From Lojkania enalia (lineage: Eukaryota; Ascomycota; Dothideomycetes; Pleosporales): a stretch of DNA of 64,000 nucleotides. This document shows positions 36,115-47,067 of this stretch, one piece after another. The stretch lies in the NCBI GenBank assembly GCA_010094045.1, contig ML986688.1, forward strand, positions 9,411-73,410, read 5' to 3'. Positions within the stretch are counted from its first letter, which is position 1, and every line of letters starts with the position of its first letter. The notes below the pieces were generated by a model. The model did not search any database. It was not told the origin of the DNA and saw only the letters and a program-made list of their open reading frames with translations. Both the position numbers and the translations under genes were made by a program.

Positions 36115-37055
36115 TTATTTCCCGGCCACAAGCTTCTCTAACAACTGCATGATACGGTAGAATGCTTCTCTGCGCTTGTCAACAATCTCCATGAACTGCT
36201 CCCTCGTTGAACCGCCAATGCTCCCGATGATGATTTCTTCGTTCTCACTGGCTAGCTCCTTGTAGGCGAGGTCAGTGAATTCGCTCACTGGCATTCCGAG
36301 CTTTTGGCCGTTAGGGCCCATTTCGTAGTCGTGTATTTCGGCTGAGGAGAGTTAGGAAATATGTTTTTTTTCCTTTGCAAATTTGGGGCATGGGTAGAGT
36401 GGTAGATACATACACTGAACAAGTGGAGGACTGAGATTCGTGATTTTTACGTTCGTGTCCTTTAGTTGTTCCCTCAAGCACATTACAAATGCACCGAGAG
36501 CAGCTTTGCTAGCGGAGTATGCCAACATTGGACTTACTGGGACTAGAGATATATGTGTGCCGGTGAATATGATGCCTCTAACCTCAGAAGAGGAAAGGAA
36601 GGAAGGAAGGAAGGCATGCGTGAGGTGGACGAGAGACGTGAAATTCGTGGTCATTTCGGTGTCGAAGGTGGATAAAGAGACGGAGGTTGGAGAGAAAAAA
36701 TTGTAGTGCCGTTGGATACCGGAGTTCAAAAAGATGCAGTCTATGGTTGGGTGAATTTGTAGTACGCTGATTCCAAATGGTCAATTTCCTTACTCATTTA
36801 CCACAGATTGGGAGAAGAAGATAGGGGGAAAGCTTACGAATCTGCGAACTGGGCAATTTTGTCCAGAGCTGTGATATCGAAGACCACACTTGATGCCTTT
36901 TCCGGACTGTGCTGGGAGACGAAGTCGTTGAGACGCTCTTTTCGGCGTCCCACGGCTGTTACTTTGACGCCTGAGGCAATCAGACGGTTAGCCATGGCAA
37001 GGCCAATGCCAGAGGTGGCGCCGATAAGTAGGACGTGTTTGTAGGGAAAGGACAT
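36115..37055 (-). CDS. Short-chain dehydrogenase/reductase (SDR)
   Basis: Three exons (37055-36838, 36766-36414 and 36341-36115) encode 265 aa. Introns are 71 and 72 nt with GTAAGC..ATCAG and GTATGT..CCTCAG ends, and phases join in frame. The start is MSFPYKHVLLIG. The NAD(P)-binding motif is GATSGIG at residues about 12-18, followed by VTAVGRRKERL, whose arginines suggest NADP(H). The active site includes the Asn-type LNSG, the Ser of FTGTHIS, and YSASK (about residue 157). The length is typical of classical SDRs; the closest recalled group is the DltE-like fungal oxidoreductases. The substrate is unknown. A GGAA tetranucleotide run (36591-36614) lies inside exon 2 and encodes FLPSF. The gene is divergent from a Zn2Cys6 regulator. 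Confidence 0.88.
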
Positions 37056-37658
37056 TGTCAGTTGGTTTTGTTTGATGATCAAGAGTGGAAGTCTTTGGAA
37101 AGGGCTTATTGGAAGAGTGGTTTGGTAAAGGCTTTGCGATTGAGAGAGGAATGAGGCACTGGAGTGAACAGAGGGATATTTATATAATTTCTCAGACCAT
37201 AGAAATATAAAAACTCCTTCAAATCTTTCAGACTAGAGCTGCACAATATGCATACCCTCTTGGGGTTTAAATGCTCATCCAGTTATCTGCGTTGGGCGGA
37301 GTGGAATCCCACTTCCGTAATACTAGTCATAGGTCACAGGCCGACAATACATGCTGTCGTCGTCAGACCGAAAAGTATGCCAAAAAAGGTATGCAAATTT
37401 GTGTCATCACCGTTCCGGCTTGGGAGAGAACTTAATTAGCGTCGAAATGGTTACCATAATGGGTTTAAAATAGTTCACTAGCGTCATCCCTCCCTAGCGT
37501 CCGATAAATCCGGAACTACGGAGTTAACAACTCGACGCCTATTTACTGCATTTACGAACGCAATTGTCGTTCCATCCTAAATACAACCGCTTCCCATGGG
37601 AGTTTCATAACTTAGGCAAGTTTCCGAACGATTAGGCAGGGTTTGGAAAGTTTTCAAA
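37056..37658. promoter_or_regulatory. Divergent promoter region between the SDR and a Zn2Cys6 regulator
   Basis: These 603 bp separate two start codons pointing away from each other. Zn2Cys6 genes that neighbour and control a metabolic gene are often arranged this way, so local regulation is possible but inferred. I saw no convincing CGG palindrome. Confidence 0.4.
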
Positions 37659-39194
37659 ATGGTTTTCCGTGGCAAACCGTCCAAAGCATGCCAGCGGTGT
37701 CGAGATAGAAAGCTTCGCGTAATATACAGTCCACAGAAAACCCTACAGAGACAAGCTTTTAACTATCGCTAGTGTGATCTACGCGAGATATCCTGCGGTT
37801 CATGCATCCGAGCGTGCGTACCGTGTAGCGGATATCGCAATATCTCTATAATACGATTCACCGACCAGACGCAGGAAGTGCACCAGAAAGCACAATCTAA
37901 GTCTTCCAAACATTCTTCCCTCAACACTGCTCCTTCAGTATTCTTAAGACCTTTCCCTCTTTCACTTGAACTTGAAGCAAGATATCTCTTCTATGCATAC
38001 TACATCACCGACTTCTCCCGGACGTGGGACTTTCTATCACCGCTCTTCGATCCTGTCACCACCCCCGAGTATGTGTCCCTTGGAATCGACGCTGTCAGCC
38101 TAGCATTTCTATTCCACCAATCACACTCCCCATCCGCTCTTCTCCTCTCCCGCCAAAAATACGTCTCTGCGCTTAGGAAAACGGCATCGGTACTCCAATG
38201 CCCTACTCCAGCTCTTCTAGAAACGATGCTCAAAGCCTCTTTACTCCTCGACCTATACGAGAAGCTATCTTCTCCAGATGAGGCTTTAAAGAATTTAGCG
38301 CATGTGAATGGTGCCCTTGCGCTGGTGAAATTGCGAGGATTACCTGAATTTAGAGACGCTGCGAGTTTTAAAGCACTAATGAGACTAGTAATGAACTTAA
38401 TCATCTCATGTGTGACCAGGTCTGCTCCTACGTCTCCGGAAATCTATGCAATTAGAGAGCATGCTGCGCTGTATATGGATGTTAGAGATCCGAAGTGGAG
38501 GCTTAGTGATTTATCGATTGAGTGTACGAATTTATTGGCGGAGACAAAGCAGAACGTTCTTGCAACTGAGGAATATGTTCTAAGATGTATGGAACTGGAA
38601 AAGAAATTCGAAGATCTAGATGCTGAGATGCCAGGTTCGTGGCAGTATGAAAGAGTGACGGTGAAAAGCAGATCCGACAGGATCCTGGAGGGTTACTACG
38701 ATGTGTATCCCAATCGGAAGTTGACGCAGACCAGGAACGTTCTAAGACAGTCAAGAATTATTATTTGCGAAAAAATTGTGGAAAGATGTCAAGATCCAGA
38801 CTCCCCATCATCTTATTTTAAGTATCAACAACATGCGAAAGATGTCATTGGGAACATGATCATGGAAATATGTGCATCTGTTCCGCAGATGACAGATTGC
38901 CAATTTGCAGCCGCGCATAAACGGGGCTCAACCAGCACCGGTTCCGGACATTCACACACGTTATCGCATTATTTCGACGTTTATATCTTGTTGTTTCCTC
39001 TCTATGTCGCGGCTTGGTCTTCCGTTTGCTCAGAAGCTGCGCGAATATGGATCGTAAGAGAAATATATCACATTGCGGAGCATTTCAGTATAAGAGAGGC
39101 TGCGCTTGTCGGCGCAATTCTAAGGGACAGAGACGTGCAAGCCAACCCCTGGGATATTTATCGGTTACTGGGAAGTTATGCATTTGCGGCGTAA
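37659..39194 (+). CDS. Zn2Cys6 transcription factor
   Basis: Two exons (37659-37718 and 37773-39194) encode 493 aa. The 54-nt intron (GTAATA..CGCTAG) splits the zinc cluster: exon 1 gives KACQRCRDRKLR and exon 2 starts CDLREISCGSCIRACVPC. Together they form a Zn2Cys6 motif at residues about 11-40. Intron placement inside the cluster is common in this family. The cluster is somewhat divergent in spacing. The remainder (from about residue 55) is the alpha-helical regulatory region without a clear fungal_trans signature, but with the pattern of DUF3468-like fungal TFs (FYAYYITDFSRTWDFLSPL; LLDLYEKLSS). It should be a nuclear regulator. The divergent SDR gene is the obvious candidate target. No frameshift is seen. 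Confidence 0.85.
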
Positions 39195-39496
39195 AAGGCC
39201 TGGATTTCAAAAATCATGTTGGTGTAGCTACGGAAGGCGCTAATCCAATCGCATTATTCATATCGTGTCATTGGGTTGCTTTCACTAACAAGATGAACAA
39301 CCAATCGCGTGACTCCTCTACACCGCTATCAAATTGGCCACCCTAGCCATAATAAAAACTTGTATGAAAATATCCCCTTCCCTACATTCTGAACATTTCC
39401 ACAATCGACAACTGCCGGTACCCTCCTCCTTGAAAGTACATTAGCAACCTTCGGAGGATCTATCAAGTAGTATATCATACAAACACACCAAGTGAT

Positions 39497-40129
39497 ATGG
39501 AGCTACCTTTAAAATCCAAAAACGAGGAGACCAAACGGTATACTGTTCAAGAGATCAACAAGTATCTAGGAAAGACATTTCCAGGATCCGATATCTCAAA
39601 TTTACTCCCGCCAAAAGAGGACTTTACATTCAAGACATATGCCGAGATATATGGCCTTGATCCGACCAAAAGGAAAGGAGGGCATTATGGAGATCAGTTG
39701 TGTGACAGCACCATCATGCTGAAGGTTGGCACCTGCTACGCGAATGTTGCATATTACGAGGGCCGCCAACAGGTTTGGAAGATGGAGAAGGATACTTATT
39801 GGGCATATATCGCGTTTGACAACCGCGTGTTCTATCAGTCCCACGGGGTGCAAATGAGCCACAAAGTTGAAGTAGTGGGAACGAATTTTCACAGCCTTGC
39901 GTTGGACGAGCCATTCTCCGCGTTTGGCACTTATCATGGCAACAGTCTATCAAAGTCGGCATCTCTCAGGTTTGCTGTTCTCTGGATCTTTTCGTATTGT
40001 AGAAAACTCAACATGTTTCCGGACAATGAGGATGAGGAAGCACGGCCCTGTCTGAAGAACCTCTACCGCGACCTTATCCGACGACGTACCCTAAATGAAT
40101 CCCGTAAGGGAAGTATTACCGATTCCTAG
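39497..40129 (+). CDS. Hypothetical protein, 210 aa
   Basis: This is a single open frame from the ATG at 39497 (MELPLKSKNEETKRYTVQEI) to 40129. The composition looks coding, with balanced charged residues and no low complexity: YLGKTFPGSDISNLL, TYAEIYGLDPTKRKGGHYGD, WAYIAFDNRVFYQSHGVQMS, SLRFAVLWIFSYCRKLNMFP. I do not recognise a domain, and I see no signal peptide or membrane helix. The opposite-strand frames are shorter and less protein-like. It follows the Zn2Cys6 gene in the same direction at 300 bp spacing; a functional link is unknown. Confidence 0.6.
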   Translation: MELPLKSKNEETKRYTVQEINKYLGKTFPGSDISNLLPPKEDFTFKTYAEIYGLDPTKRKGGHYGDQLCDSTIMLKVGTCYANVAYYEGRQQVWKMEKDTYWAYIAFDNRVFYQSHGVQMSHKVEVVGTNFHSLALDEPFSAFGTYHGNSLSKSASLRFAVLWIFSYCRKLNMFPDNEDEEARPCLKNLYRDLIRRRTLNESRKGSITDS

Positions 40130-42604
40130 GTAGGAATACGTTGTCCTTGCTATTTTCCATAGAAGAATATATACACTAACGAACGTTTAGGGCCGAGGAA
40201 CATTCCACTTCGCAGTTATGCCAGCCACATTACCTAGAATACGAGCTTTCTACAAGCTTGATGAACCAATATGATAGATAACTTACATGGGATTGAAAGG
40301 AAGGGGTCCATAATATTTGAGTCGTTGATTCTCTAAATGATTTATGGTTTTTATCGGCGACTCGAGTAGTAGGAAAAGAGTTGGCAGACACTTGTTTCCG
40401 GATGTATAATGAACTCATCTAATCTTGCGAATCTCATGAAAGTAAGACAATTACTTAATGTCACATGGTTTGATTTTTACATGATAATAAGAACTCCACC
40501 AGGCACAAATCTCTAGCCCAATTTGCCCGTATCTCCTTACCTGTGACAACTCGCTTCTAACATTGCCAAGTCTCAGTTTCTTCATACCTCCAAAAATCGA
40601 AAGTGGCGCTGGCTCGCTCATGAATAGCTTTGTTAGCACTCTTCTGCTAGGTATCGCTCAGGTAACTGTTCATAAGCTCTTGAAAATTGGTGACATCAGT
40701 GCGGAAATCTTTTGCTCGACCAAGTTCTTTTGGATGATTCTGGTCCTTCTAAACCGCTATGGTACCGGAAGTAAGAAGCACCAAAAGCTCATCACGCTAG
40801 CCAGGTTTGAGGGAAGACAGGCCGATTCCAGCTGAAGCATGTGCTTACCAGGATTATTTATAGTAATTTTTCTGGATTCTGGTGACTCACATAGCTATCA
40901 GCCTTGACCAGTCGTGATTTCGCCTTTGTTGTCATATGTATAGTCTTTGTTTGTAGATGCTGTTGACTTTTTATCGGAGGTAGTTTTACAAGCTGACTGG
41001 TTGCGGTCTTCCATTTTGGAAATTGGTGATATTTCAAGGTAATTATCAGAGATAATGCTGATGAATATATTGGAATAGAAATGTACTATGGTGGTGGAGG
41101 AAAGAGGCCTTTCAGGACCATTATATACACCGACTATACTAGAAATATGTTAAAAATTAGGAATGATAGCACCAATTCTCAACAATAGAAAGCAAAAATT
41201 GGCGTTTCAAGATGCTGTTGAAGTTAAAGTGAATACAGTGATGAATAGGTTTCGGCTGTTGTGGGATCCATCCCTCCAACATTAAGTCCCAGTCTAGTGC
41301 GTAGAAGCGCCAGCATCTATCTAGTCCTCTTCAAGTCGTTAATTTTGACAGCCTCATTGTGTTCTGGATGGGATCTTTGTTTAGCATCGCAAAGGATTTT
41401 TGATTTGCGACCTAAACATCAACTAGTGGCGTAGGGCGTTGCTCAGACACGACCAGAATGACAGGCAAATGCACATCTAAAATATGTTACAATGAATATA
41501 GGAAAAGAAGCATCAATTAGAAACTAGAAAATCATGCATCCAAACACGACTTAGGCTATATGGCTTAGCGCTAAAGTCCTCCATGTCGAGTGAGAAATCC
41601 TCTTGTAACTTCGGCATCAATATGGTTGCTGCGCTAGTTCTAAAATTAATTAAACCTCATCTACATTCGCAAAGACTTGAGCTATGTTATGGCGTGTTTG
41701 TCGTAGTGATTTTGGTTGGAGTCTCAGCATGTACTATTTTGTGAATTCTTTGATCGACACTTCGCATGCAATAGGGCTTCAACGCAAATGAACTTCGTTA
41801 GGCCACCAGTAATACAGCGATTTATGGTTTCTCTATCGTATCTCAGAGACCATTGCTGGCGGTTGGCGGTATAACCCAGATAATCAACCTACCTTTTCAA
41901 CCTCTCACCACTTAGGATACTTGAAGCCATCGTAAGGGAGCCTCTTTTCTGTCAATTATAGGGACGACAGGGATATGCGAATGGGCAGTATCAAACATCT
42001 GAATCAAGTTAGGACGTTCTTTTGTATATAGCGCCATTCCCGGAAACACTGAGGAACTACAAGGCATTCTTGTAACTAACAGTTGGCTGGCAGCGCCTAC
42101 ACCATGTTCAGGGGCAAAAGGGCTCTTGCGATCGAAGGAGCCCGCCACTTTCATTAATAAATGGAACGCTCATGATCTCTTCTTAGTAATTGTTGTGACT
42201 TGAGGTTATATTGCCGGACGAGATGATGGGGCCAGGAATTAGACAGATTATAATTAGACATCATTCAAATGGGGCTTCCGTGCTAGCATATAATCACGTG
42301 ATCGCGTGTTTCGACTTGCGTCATGAAAATTCGCTGACCTTCATATCCTGGCAGGATGCCAGCCTATTCCCCGCCATTCACTTTTAACTAAGTTGTCCCT
42401 CACTTAGGTGAGTTGATATTTATAGTAAACATATTTCTTGTCTATATCGATCGGTGCGCAGGTGTCAAATCAAGCTCTAGCTGTGGCTATGACTGTGTGG
42501 CGACTTTAAACACTCACCTAACGCCCCACCTCGACGCGATCAACATCTTCAATATTAGCGCCGATTTGGGTTGCCTAAGCAGCTCTTCTCACTTGGACGA
42601 TAAC
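40130..42604. other. Long intergenic region without a supported gene
   Basis: These ~2.5 kb carry only short frames. One minus-strand frame (42154-41912, 80 codons, ATG start) is free of overlap with other genes and has fairly even composition, but it has no recognisable domain. The end of the region is the promoter of the DUF4211 gene. No RNA gene was recognised. Confidence 0.45.
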
Positions 42605-44871
42605 ATGGCCCCAAAGCGCCTTCTAAATCGAAAACGACAGTCAAGGTTGACTTTCTCCCCAATCCCATCCTCCTCCTCGGCTGCTCCCCACCTTTCTCCT
42701 CGTGTCCACGACCGAGCAGCGGTAGTCGGAATAGAAGGATCACCCAGTAGGCCGCACAAAAGGAGAAGGCTCGAATTCAGACGCATGCAAGGAATAAGGG
42801 ATATGAGCGATAGCGATTCAGACAATATTACAGGAATGGTTGACTCCAATTGCTAAGCGGTGAAGATACTAACCAAATAGCAGATAGCCATAACCTTCCA
42901 ACCCCGAAGAAGTCCTTCGACGATACCTCGAGCAAACTCACCCAGCGCGAACTCGACCGAAACATGAGGGAGGGAATGGCTGTTCTGGAGCAGCCTCATG
43001 GCATGTTTGGTGACTCCGATATCGAGAACATATCGTCTTCAAATAGCTCAAATGAGACAACAAATTCTCAGCGGAAGCCGGCTAAGATTTCTGGAAAGAG
43101 TAAGGAAAAGGTCGAGAAAAATGCAAGGAAAGGCAAGTGTAAGAGAACCACTATAAGCTCTGATGAGGACAATCAAACAAGTCGCTTACCGTCAGTCCGG
43201 CTATCTAAGGCTATCCCTAGGAGCTTTCCGCAAAGCGACCCAGAATTGGAAGAACACACGTCGAGACGAACAAGATCGGCTACTCAGGCTATCAAACGAG
43301 AAGCATCTAGCAATAAGGATTCTATTCTCGGTCGCCCTCGGCAAGTGCAACAGGCGTCTGTCCTGCCTGAAAGTGGATCAAGTGAGAGTGATGACATGCC
43401 AACCACAACCCCACTGAGGCGCCGACGACAGCCCTCGACTCGTAAGCGAGCATCCTCTTTCGAGGTTCCTGATGATGTTGTGGAATTAGAGTCAGAGGAC
43501 GAGGTTATTCTACGTAGTACTCAAAGACGAAGGCCTGTGAGACTGGCCGCTGAAGATGAAGACAAAACAGAGGAAGAAGAAAGCGAGGTAGAAGTTCAGA
43601 CGACTGGAAAACGCTTGGTACGGAAGCAGGGCGCAAAGCGCGACCGCCAAGAGGAAGAAGACCTTCAAGAGGATCTTGACTTCCTTCAATCGTCTCCTCC
43701 ACCCGATAAAGGCCGCCTAAGGAGTAAGCAGGAAAGGCCACCAAACGAACGCCAAAAGGCCCTGGAAGCGCTGAAGCGCCGGAGGGCTAGTGCTTCGGGA
43801 GAACCCTCAGTTACACCTAGGAAGAAGGCTACTGTAGTGCTTTCTGACTCAGACTCAGATATAGAGTTGGAAATTATGAATGAGGAAAAAGAGGACCCAG
43901 AATTGGACCAGGATGAAGACAGCGATGAGGAGATCGAGGAAGTCAGCGAAAATGAAGAGGATGCAAGTCGCTCCTACCGAACCAACGCTCTTGATGTCTT
44001 CCAAGAGAACGGCGACGATGCCGAATTCATCGATGACGAGAATGAAGATCTAATTGGCGAGCCGGCTGACACTGCTTCAATTCCAATAGAGTTCAGCGCT
44101 CTGAGCCGCGCAAAACCCCACGATCTCTTCAAATACGCTGTAGAATGGATGGTCCAGAAAAAAATAAACCCGGCATTCTCTTCCACCGACGAGATTTATG
44201 ATCTCACCTTCCGCAAACTGAATTACGAAGTTAATGGCTTAGCAAACTCAAAGTACTCGTCATCGGTCTGGACGGCTGATTTCACACGCGCCTTACGCGC
44301 ACGTCCGAATATTACTATTGACGAAATCGGAAGCCAGATGCGCGCAATCACTTTGCCGCACTGTGAAGCTTGTAACCGCAAGACTCACCCTGCAACATTC
44401 AATATTACTTTCAGAGGGAAGCCATATGACAAAGAGACCCTCGAGCCGCTCGCGGAGGATTCCGAGGACTCAGACGACTTAGATTCAGACGTAGAATCGT
44501 CAGCTTCTTCCGACGTAAGTAGAGCCACCTACGACGCTATGGGCGAACGTCTCCCACCCACCTCAAAAATCTTTACGCTAGGTCGAACTTGCAAAGCTAA
44601 TGCACAAATGGCCCACACTCTGCACCACTGGCGCTACCACCTCAACTCCTGGGTCGTAGACTATCTTGCGCGCAAGGGCCATTTGACGGCAGACAAGATT
44701 GTGCAGAGGGATGGCTGGAGCGTGAGGAAGAGGGAGAAAAATGCAAATAAAATTGTCGATGCGATGGAAAGTGAGGGTGAGATTAGGAAATTGCATCGGC
44801 TATATAAGGAGAACGTGGATTTTGCGATGGAGGAGAGTAATGAATGGAGGAATGGGTGGAGGAGAAGGTAG
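42605..44871 (+). CDS. DUF4211 domain nuclear protein
   Basis: The start is the ATG at 42605 (MAPKRLLNRKRQSRLTF), a typical N-terminus of this fungal family. An intron must join the first frame (open to 42856) to the long second frame (from about 42850). The exact sites are uncertain: donor GTTGAC at 42839 with acceptor 42909 or 42912, or donor GTAGGC at 42747 with acceptor 42880 or 42883, keep the frame. The protein is about 720-740 aa. The N-terminal two thirds are disordered, with KRRRLEF-type nuclear localisation signals and long acidic runs (EKEDPELDQDEDSDEEIEE). The C-terminal third carries the DUF4211 domain (DLFKYAVEWMVQKKINPAF; CEACNRKTHPATFNITFRG; TCKANAQMAHTLHHW). It is probably chromatin-associated; the function is not established. 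Confidence 0.82.
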
Positions 44872-45394
44872 GGTGTTCGAGTTAGGAGGTGAGGCGGGAA
44901 TTTATGGCTCTCGAGTATGGAAGGGGGTAGTAGAGATTATCTTCTTTCTTTTGCCTCTAGCGGTGCCGGCTGTGTGCTTAGGTATAGGTTTATAATGGGA
45001 CTTGGGATTCAGCTGGCTGGGAGGGGTTGAGTGGAGATTATTCCATTCCATTTTCAGTATTACGATAAGTGTCATGCATATTATGGTTTATGGTCGGATT
45101 TTTCTAGCACGAAGACGGAACAACTTGTCATCCTATCTTAGGAAATAACGGTCTATATTATATACCTTACTCTTCAAAAGGGGTAATGAAGAATAATCTT
45201 AGATCTATAACTTCTTCAGTACTGTAAATTTAAGCCGGTACTAAGAGAGATACAATCATCATTTAATTAAATATCTAAAAGTTAGACTTGTATCGCTGTA
45301 GCGGCGAGTAAGGTGTCTACGAAATTATTTGACCTCCATACGACATATCCAATACGCAACCAGGCACCATTTCCATGCTGCGATATTATTCCAA
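44872..45394. terminator. Convergent 3' spacer between the DUF4211 and Sec14-like genes
   Basis: These 523 bp hold the 3' ends of two convergent genes. The region is AT-rich in the middle (45120-45300). No gene is seen. Confidence 0.4.
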
Positions 45395-46627
45395 CTAAGC
45401 ATTCGTCTTCTTGACCTCCTCACCCTCCTTCATAGTCACATCAACCACGCCCCGTGCAGCTTCATCGACCTCTTTATCCTGCGCACCAACGCTCTTCTCG
45501 TCGCCGCCCCACAGGTAGATCTCGCTCTCGCCAATGTGCTTACCAGCAGTCTCCCACCTCTCCTTCCTCGCCTTCCTTCTCTCGGACGCGAGTGCATCAA
45601 GAGCGGGCCAGTAGACGGAGTGGTCATAGACGAAGTCTACATCGCCACCAGCGTTCTTCATGAGTTGCGAAGATGGAACGTGGTCGGTGAGAGGCTCATT
45701 GTAACGCATTTTTGTCTTGGTGACAGGATCGATGAACGGGCTGACGAGCTTGAGGAACGTAGTTACGTACCAAGGCACTATCCACATTAGCATTTTCCCT
45801 CCAAATATCAAATCTTAGGAGTACTTACGGTGCGTGATAAGCGCCCTACCTAGCCTCTCAGGGTAGTGATTCTGCAAGATGTGGAGAACCTGCTTGCCTG
45901 TGCCAATGCTGGGCTGGGAGCCGGAGCTCGAGTTCCGGAAGTCGATGAGGAGGGCTAGGGTTTCTTGACCGGGTGGAGCAATGTCCAGTGTCCTTTCGAG
46001 CATGAAGACTAGATGCTCTACTTGCTTGGGACTGTTCTTGGTATTTTGCTTGTTTGGTAATAGGTACAAGCATGGACGGCCCTCGTTGTCGAAGCCTAGA
46101 AGGACTTGCTTCCCCGTAGCATTCTCCTCGGAGATGTACTCTGCCGTGAAGTTGTTTGTTCCGTACTCGCGGCGCCAGATAAGAGTGTCTTGCACGCGCT
46201 TGGTCGCATGTGCGAGATTCCATTTTGAGGCGCGGAGATACCGGAGGAGGCATTCACGGGTGAGCCACATCTTCTCTTCATCTAAGAGGGGCGCTTGTTC
46301 AGCATTCTTGGCGGAGGTTTTAGGGAGTGTTTCCCATGATTTTGCTGTTTTGAGGAGCTCGTCGTACTTGTGTTGTTGGTCAGGGGTGAGGGGTGTGTGG
46401 GGGGTTGGCTTGCAGTCTGGAGTTGGGTAAGGAAAAAGCTTCTTGACTGGGCCAGTTTCCTCGACAGCGGGAGCACCGGCAGGGTTTTCTAGAATCGACT
46501 TAGACTCTATGGTGCTTGCGGCGGCGGAGGAAGCTTCGGTAGCAGGAGTTGGGGCGAGGAGGGTCTTCTCGTTCAGCTCGGTCGTCGCGGGAGCTCCGGT
46601 CGAAGGCTCCGTTGTTGGCGTGGCCAT
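45395..46627 (-). CDS. Sec14-like CRAL-TRIO phosphatidylinositol transfer protein (Pdr16/Pdr17 type)
   Basis: Two exons (46627-45829 and 45777-45395) encode 393 aa. The 51-nt intron (GTAAGT..GGATAG, branch GCTAAT) joins RALITHLPWYVTTFLKL. The ATG at 46627 (MATPTTEPSTG) is preferred to the upstream in-frame ATG 18 bp away. Residues 1-70 are a Pro/Thr/Ala-rich disordered tail. The CRAL-TRIO N domain is at about 85-165 (RECLLRYLRASKWNLAHATKRV). The Sec14 lipid-binding domain is at about 185-340 (GFDNEGRPCLYLLPNKQNTKN; LLIDFRNSS; LHILQNHYPERLGRA; KLVSPFIDPVTKTKM). The end (NAGGDVDFVYDHSVYWPAL) matches the Pdr16/Pdr17 subgroup. These proteins move phosphatidylinositol between membranes and influence azole tolerance in yeasts (family knowledge). 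Confidence 0.9.
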
Positions 46628-47067
46628 TATGAATGGTATAGACAATCAATTGGAGAATATTGCGAAGATTTGAGCAAGGGCTATAGAGAGAGAAAGGGAA
46701 TCGCTAGCAGAGCTGCTAACAGCGAAACGACAGGAAAATATGTGTTTGCGATAGAGACGGGAGAGGGAGTGGACGCCACGATCCTTGGCAGATGATTCGA
46801 ACAAGAGCCAGCCAAGACAACCGAAAAATCTACAGTAACGAAATCGGCAAATGCGTCTTAAAGGCGGGAGTCGTGAGGCCAAAAGTTCCCCAAACACTCA
46901 CCGCCTGGGAAGCCCTGCATGCGATCGACACAGCACGGGCCTACACCAGCCTCCAGGAACGCTAGCCATCTACAGCCTAGCAAGTTCCATTAACGCCAAA
47001 CGCGTCCCGACGCGTCTTATGGAACCAGATTCACAGCTTCACCCCTCACAAATTCACATCACCAACA
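46628..47067. promoter_or_regulatory. Shared divergent promoter region of the Sec14-like and POL12 genes
   Basis: These 440 bp separate two head-to-head start codons. GACGCGTC-type palindromes occur near 47007-47020 (CGCGTCCCGACGCGTC), resembling the MCB cell-cycle box ACGCGT that is known upstream of replication genes. This fits a POL12 promoter but is an inference. Confidence 0.5.

Noticed and set aside
24636..39194. A complete secondary-metabolite gene cluster
   Set aside because: Tailoring-type enzymes and regulators are present, but there is no polyketide synthase, NRPS, terpene synthase or transporter, and eIF2B delta and an F-box gene interrupt the stretch.
41912..42154. 80-codon minus-strand frame with an ATG
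   Set aside because: It is not overlapped by another gene, but has no recognisable domain or splice extension; too weak to list as a gene.
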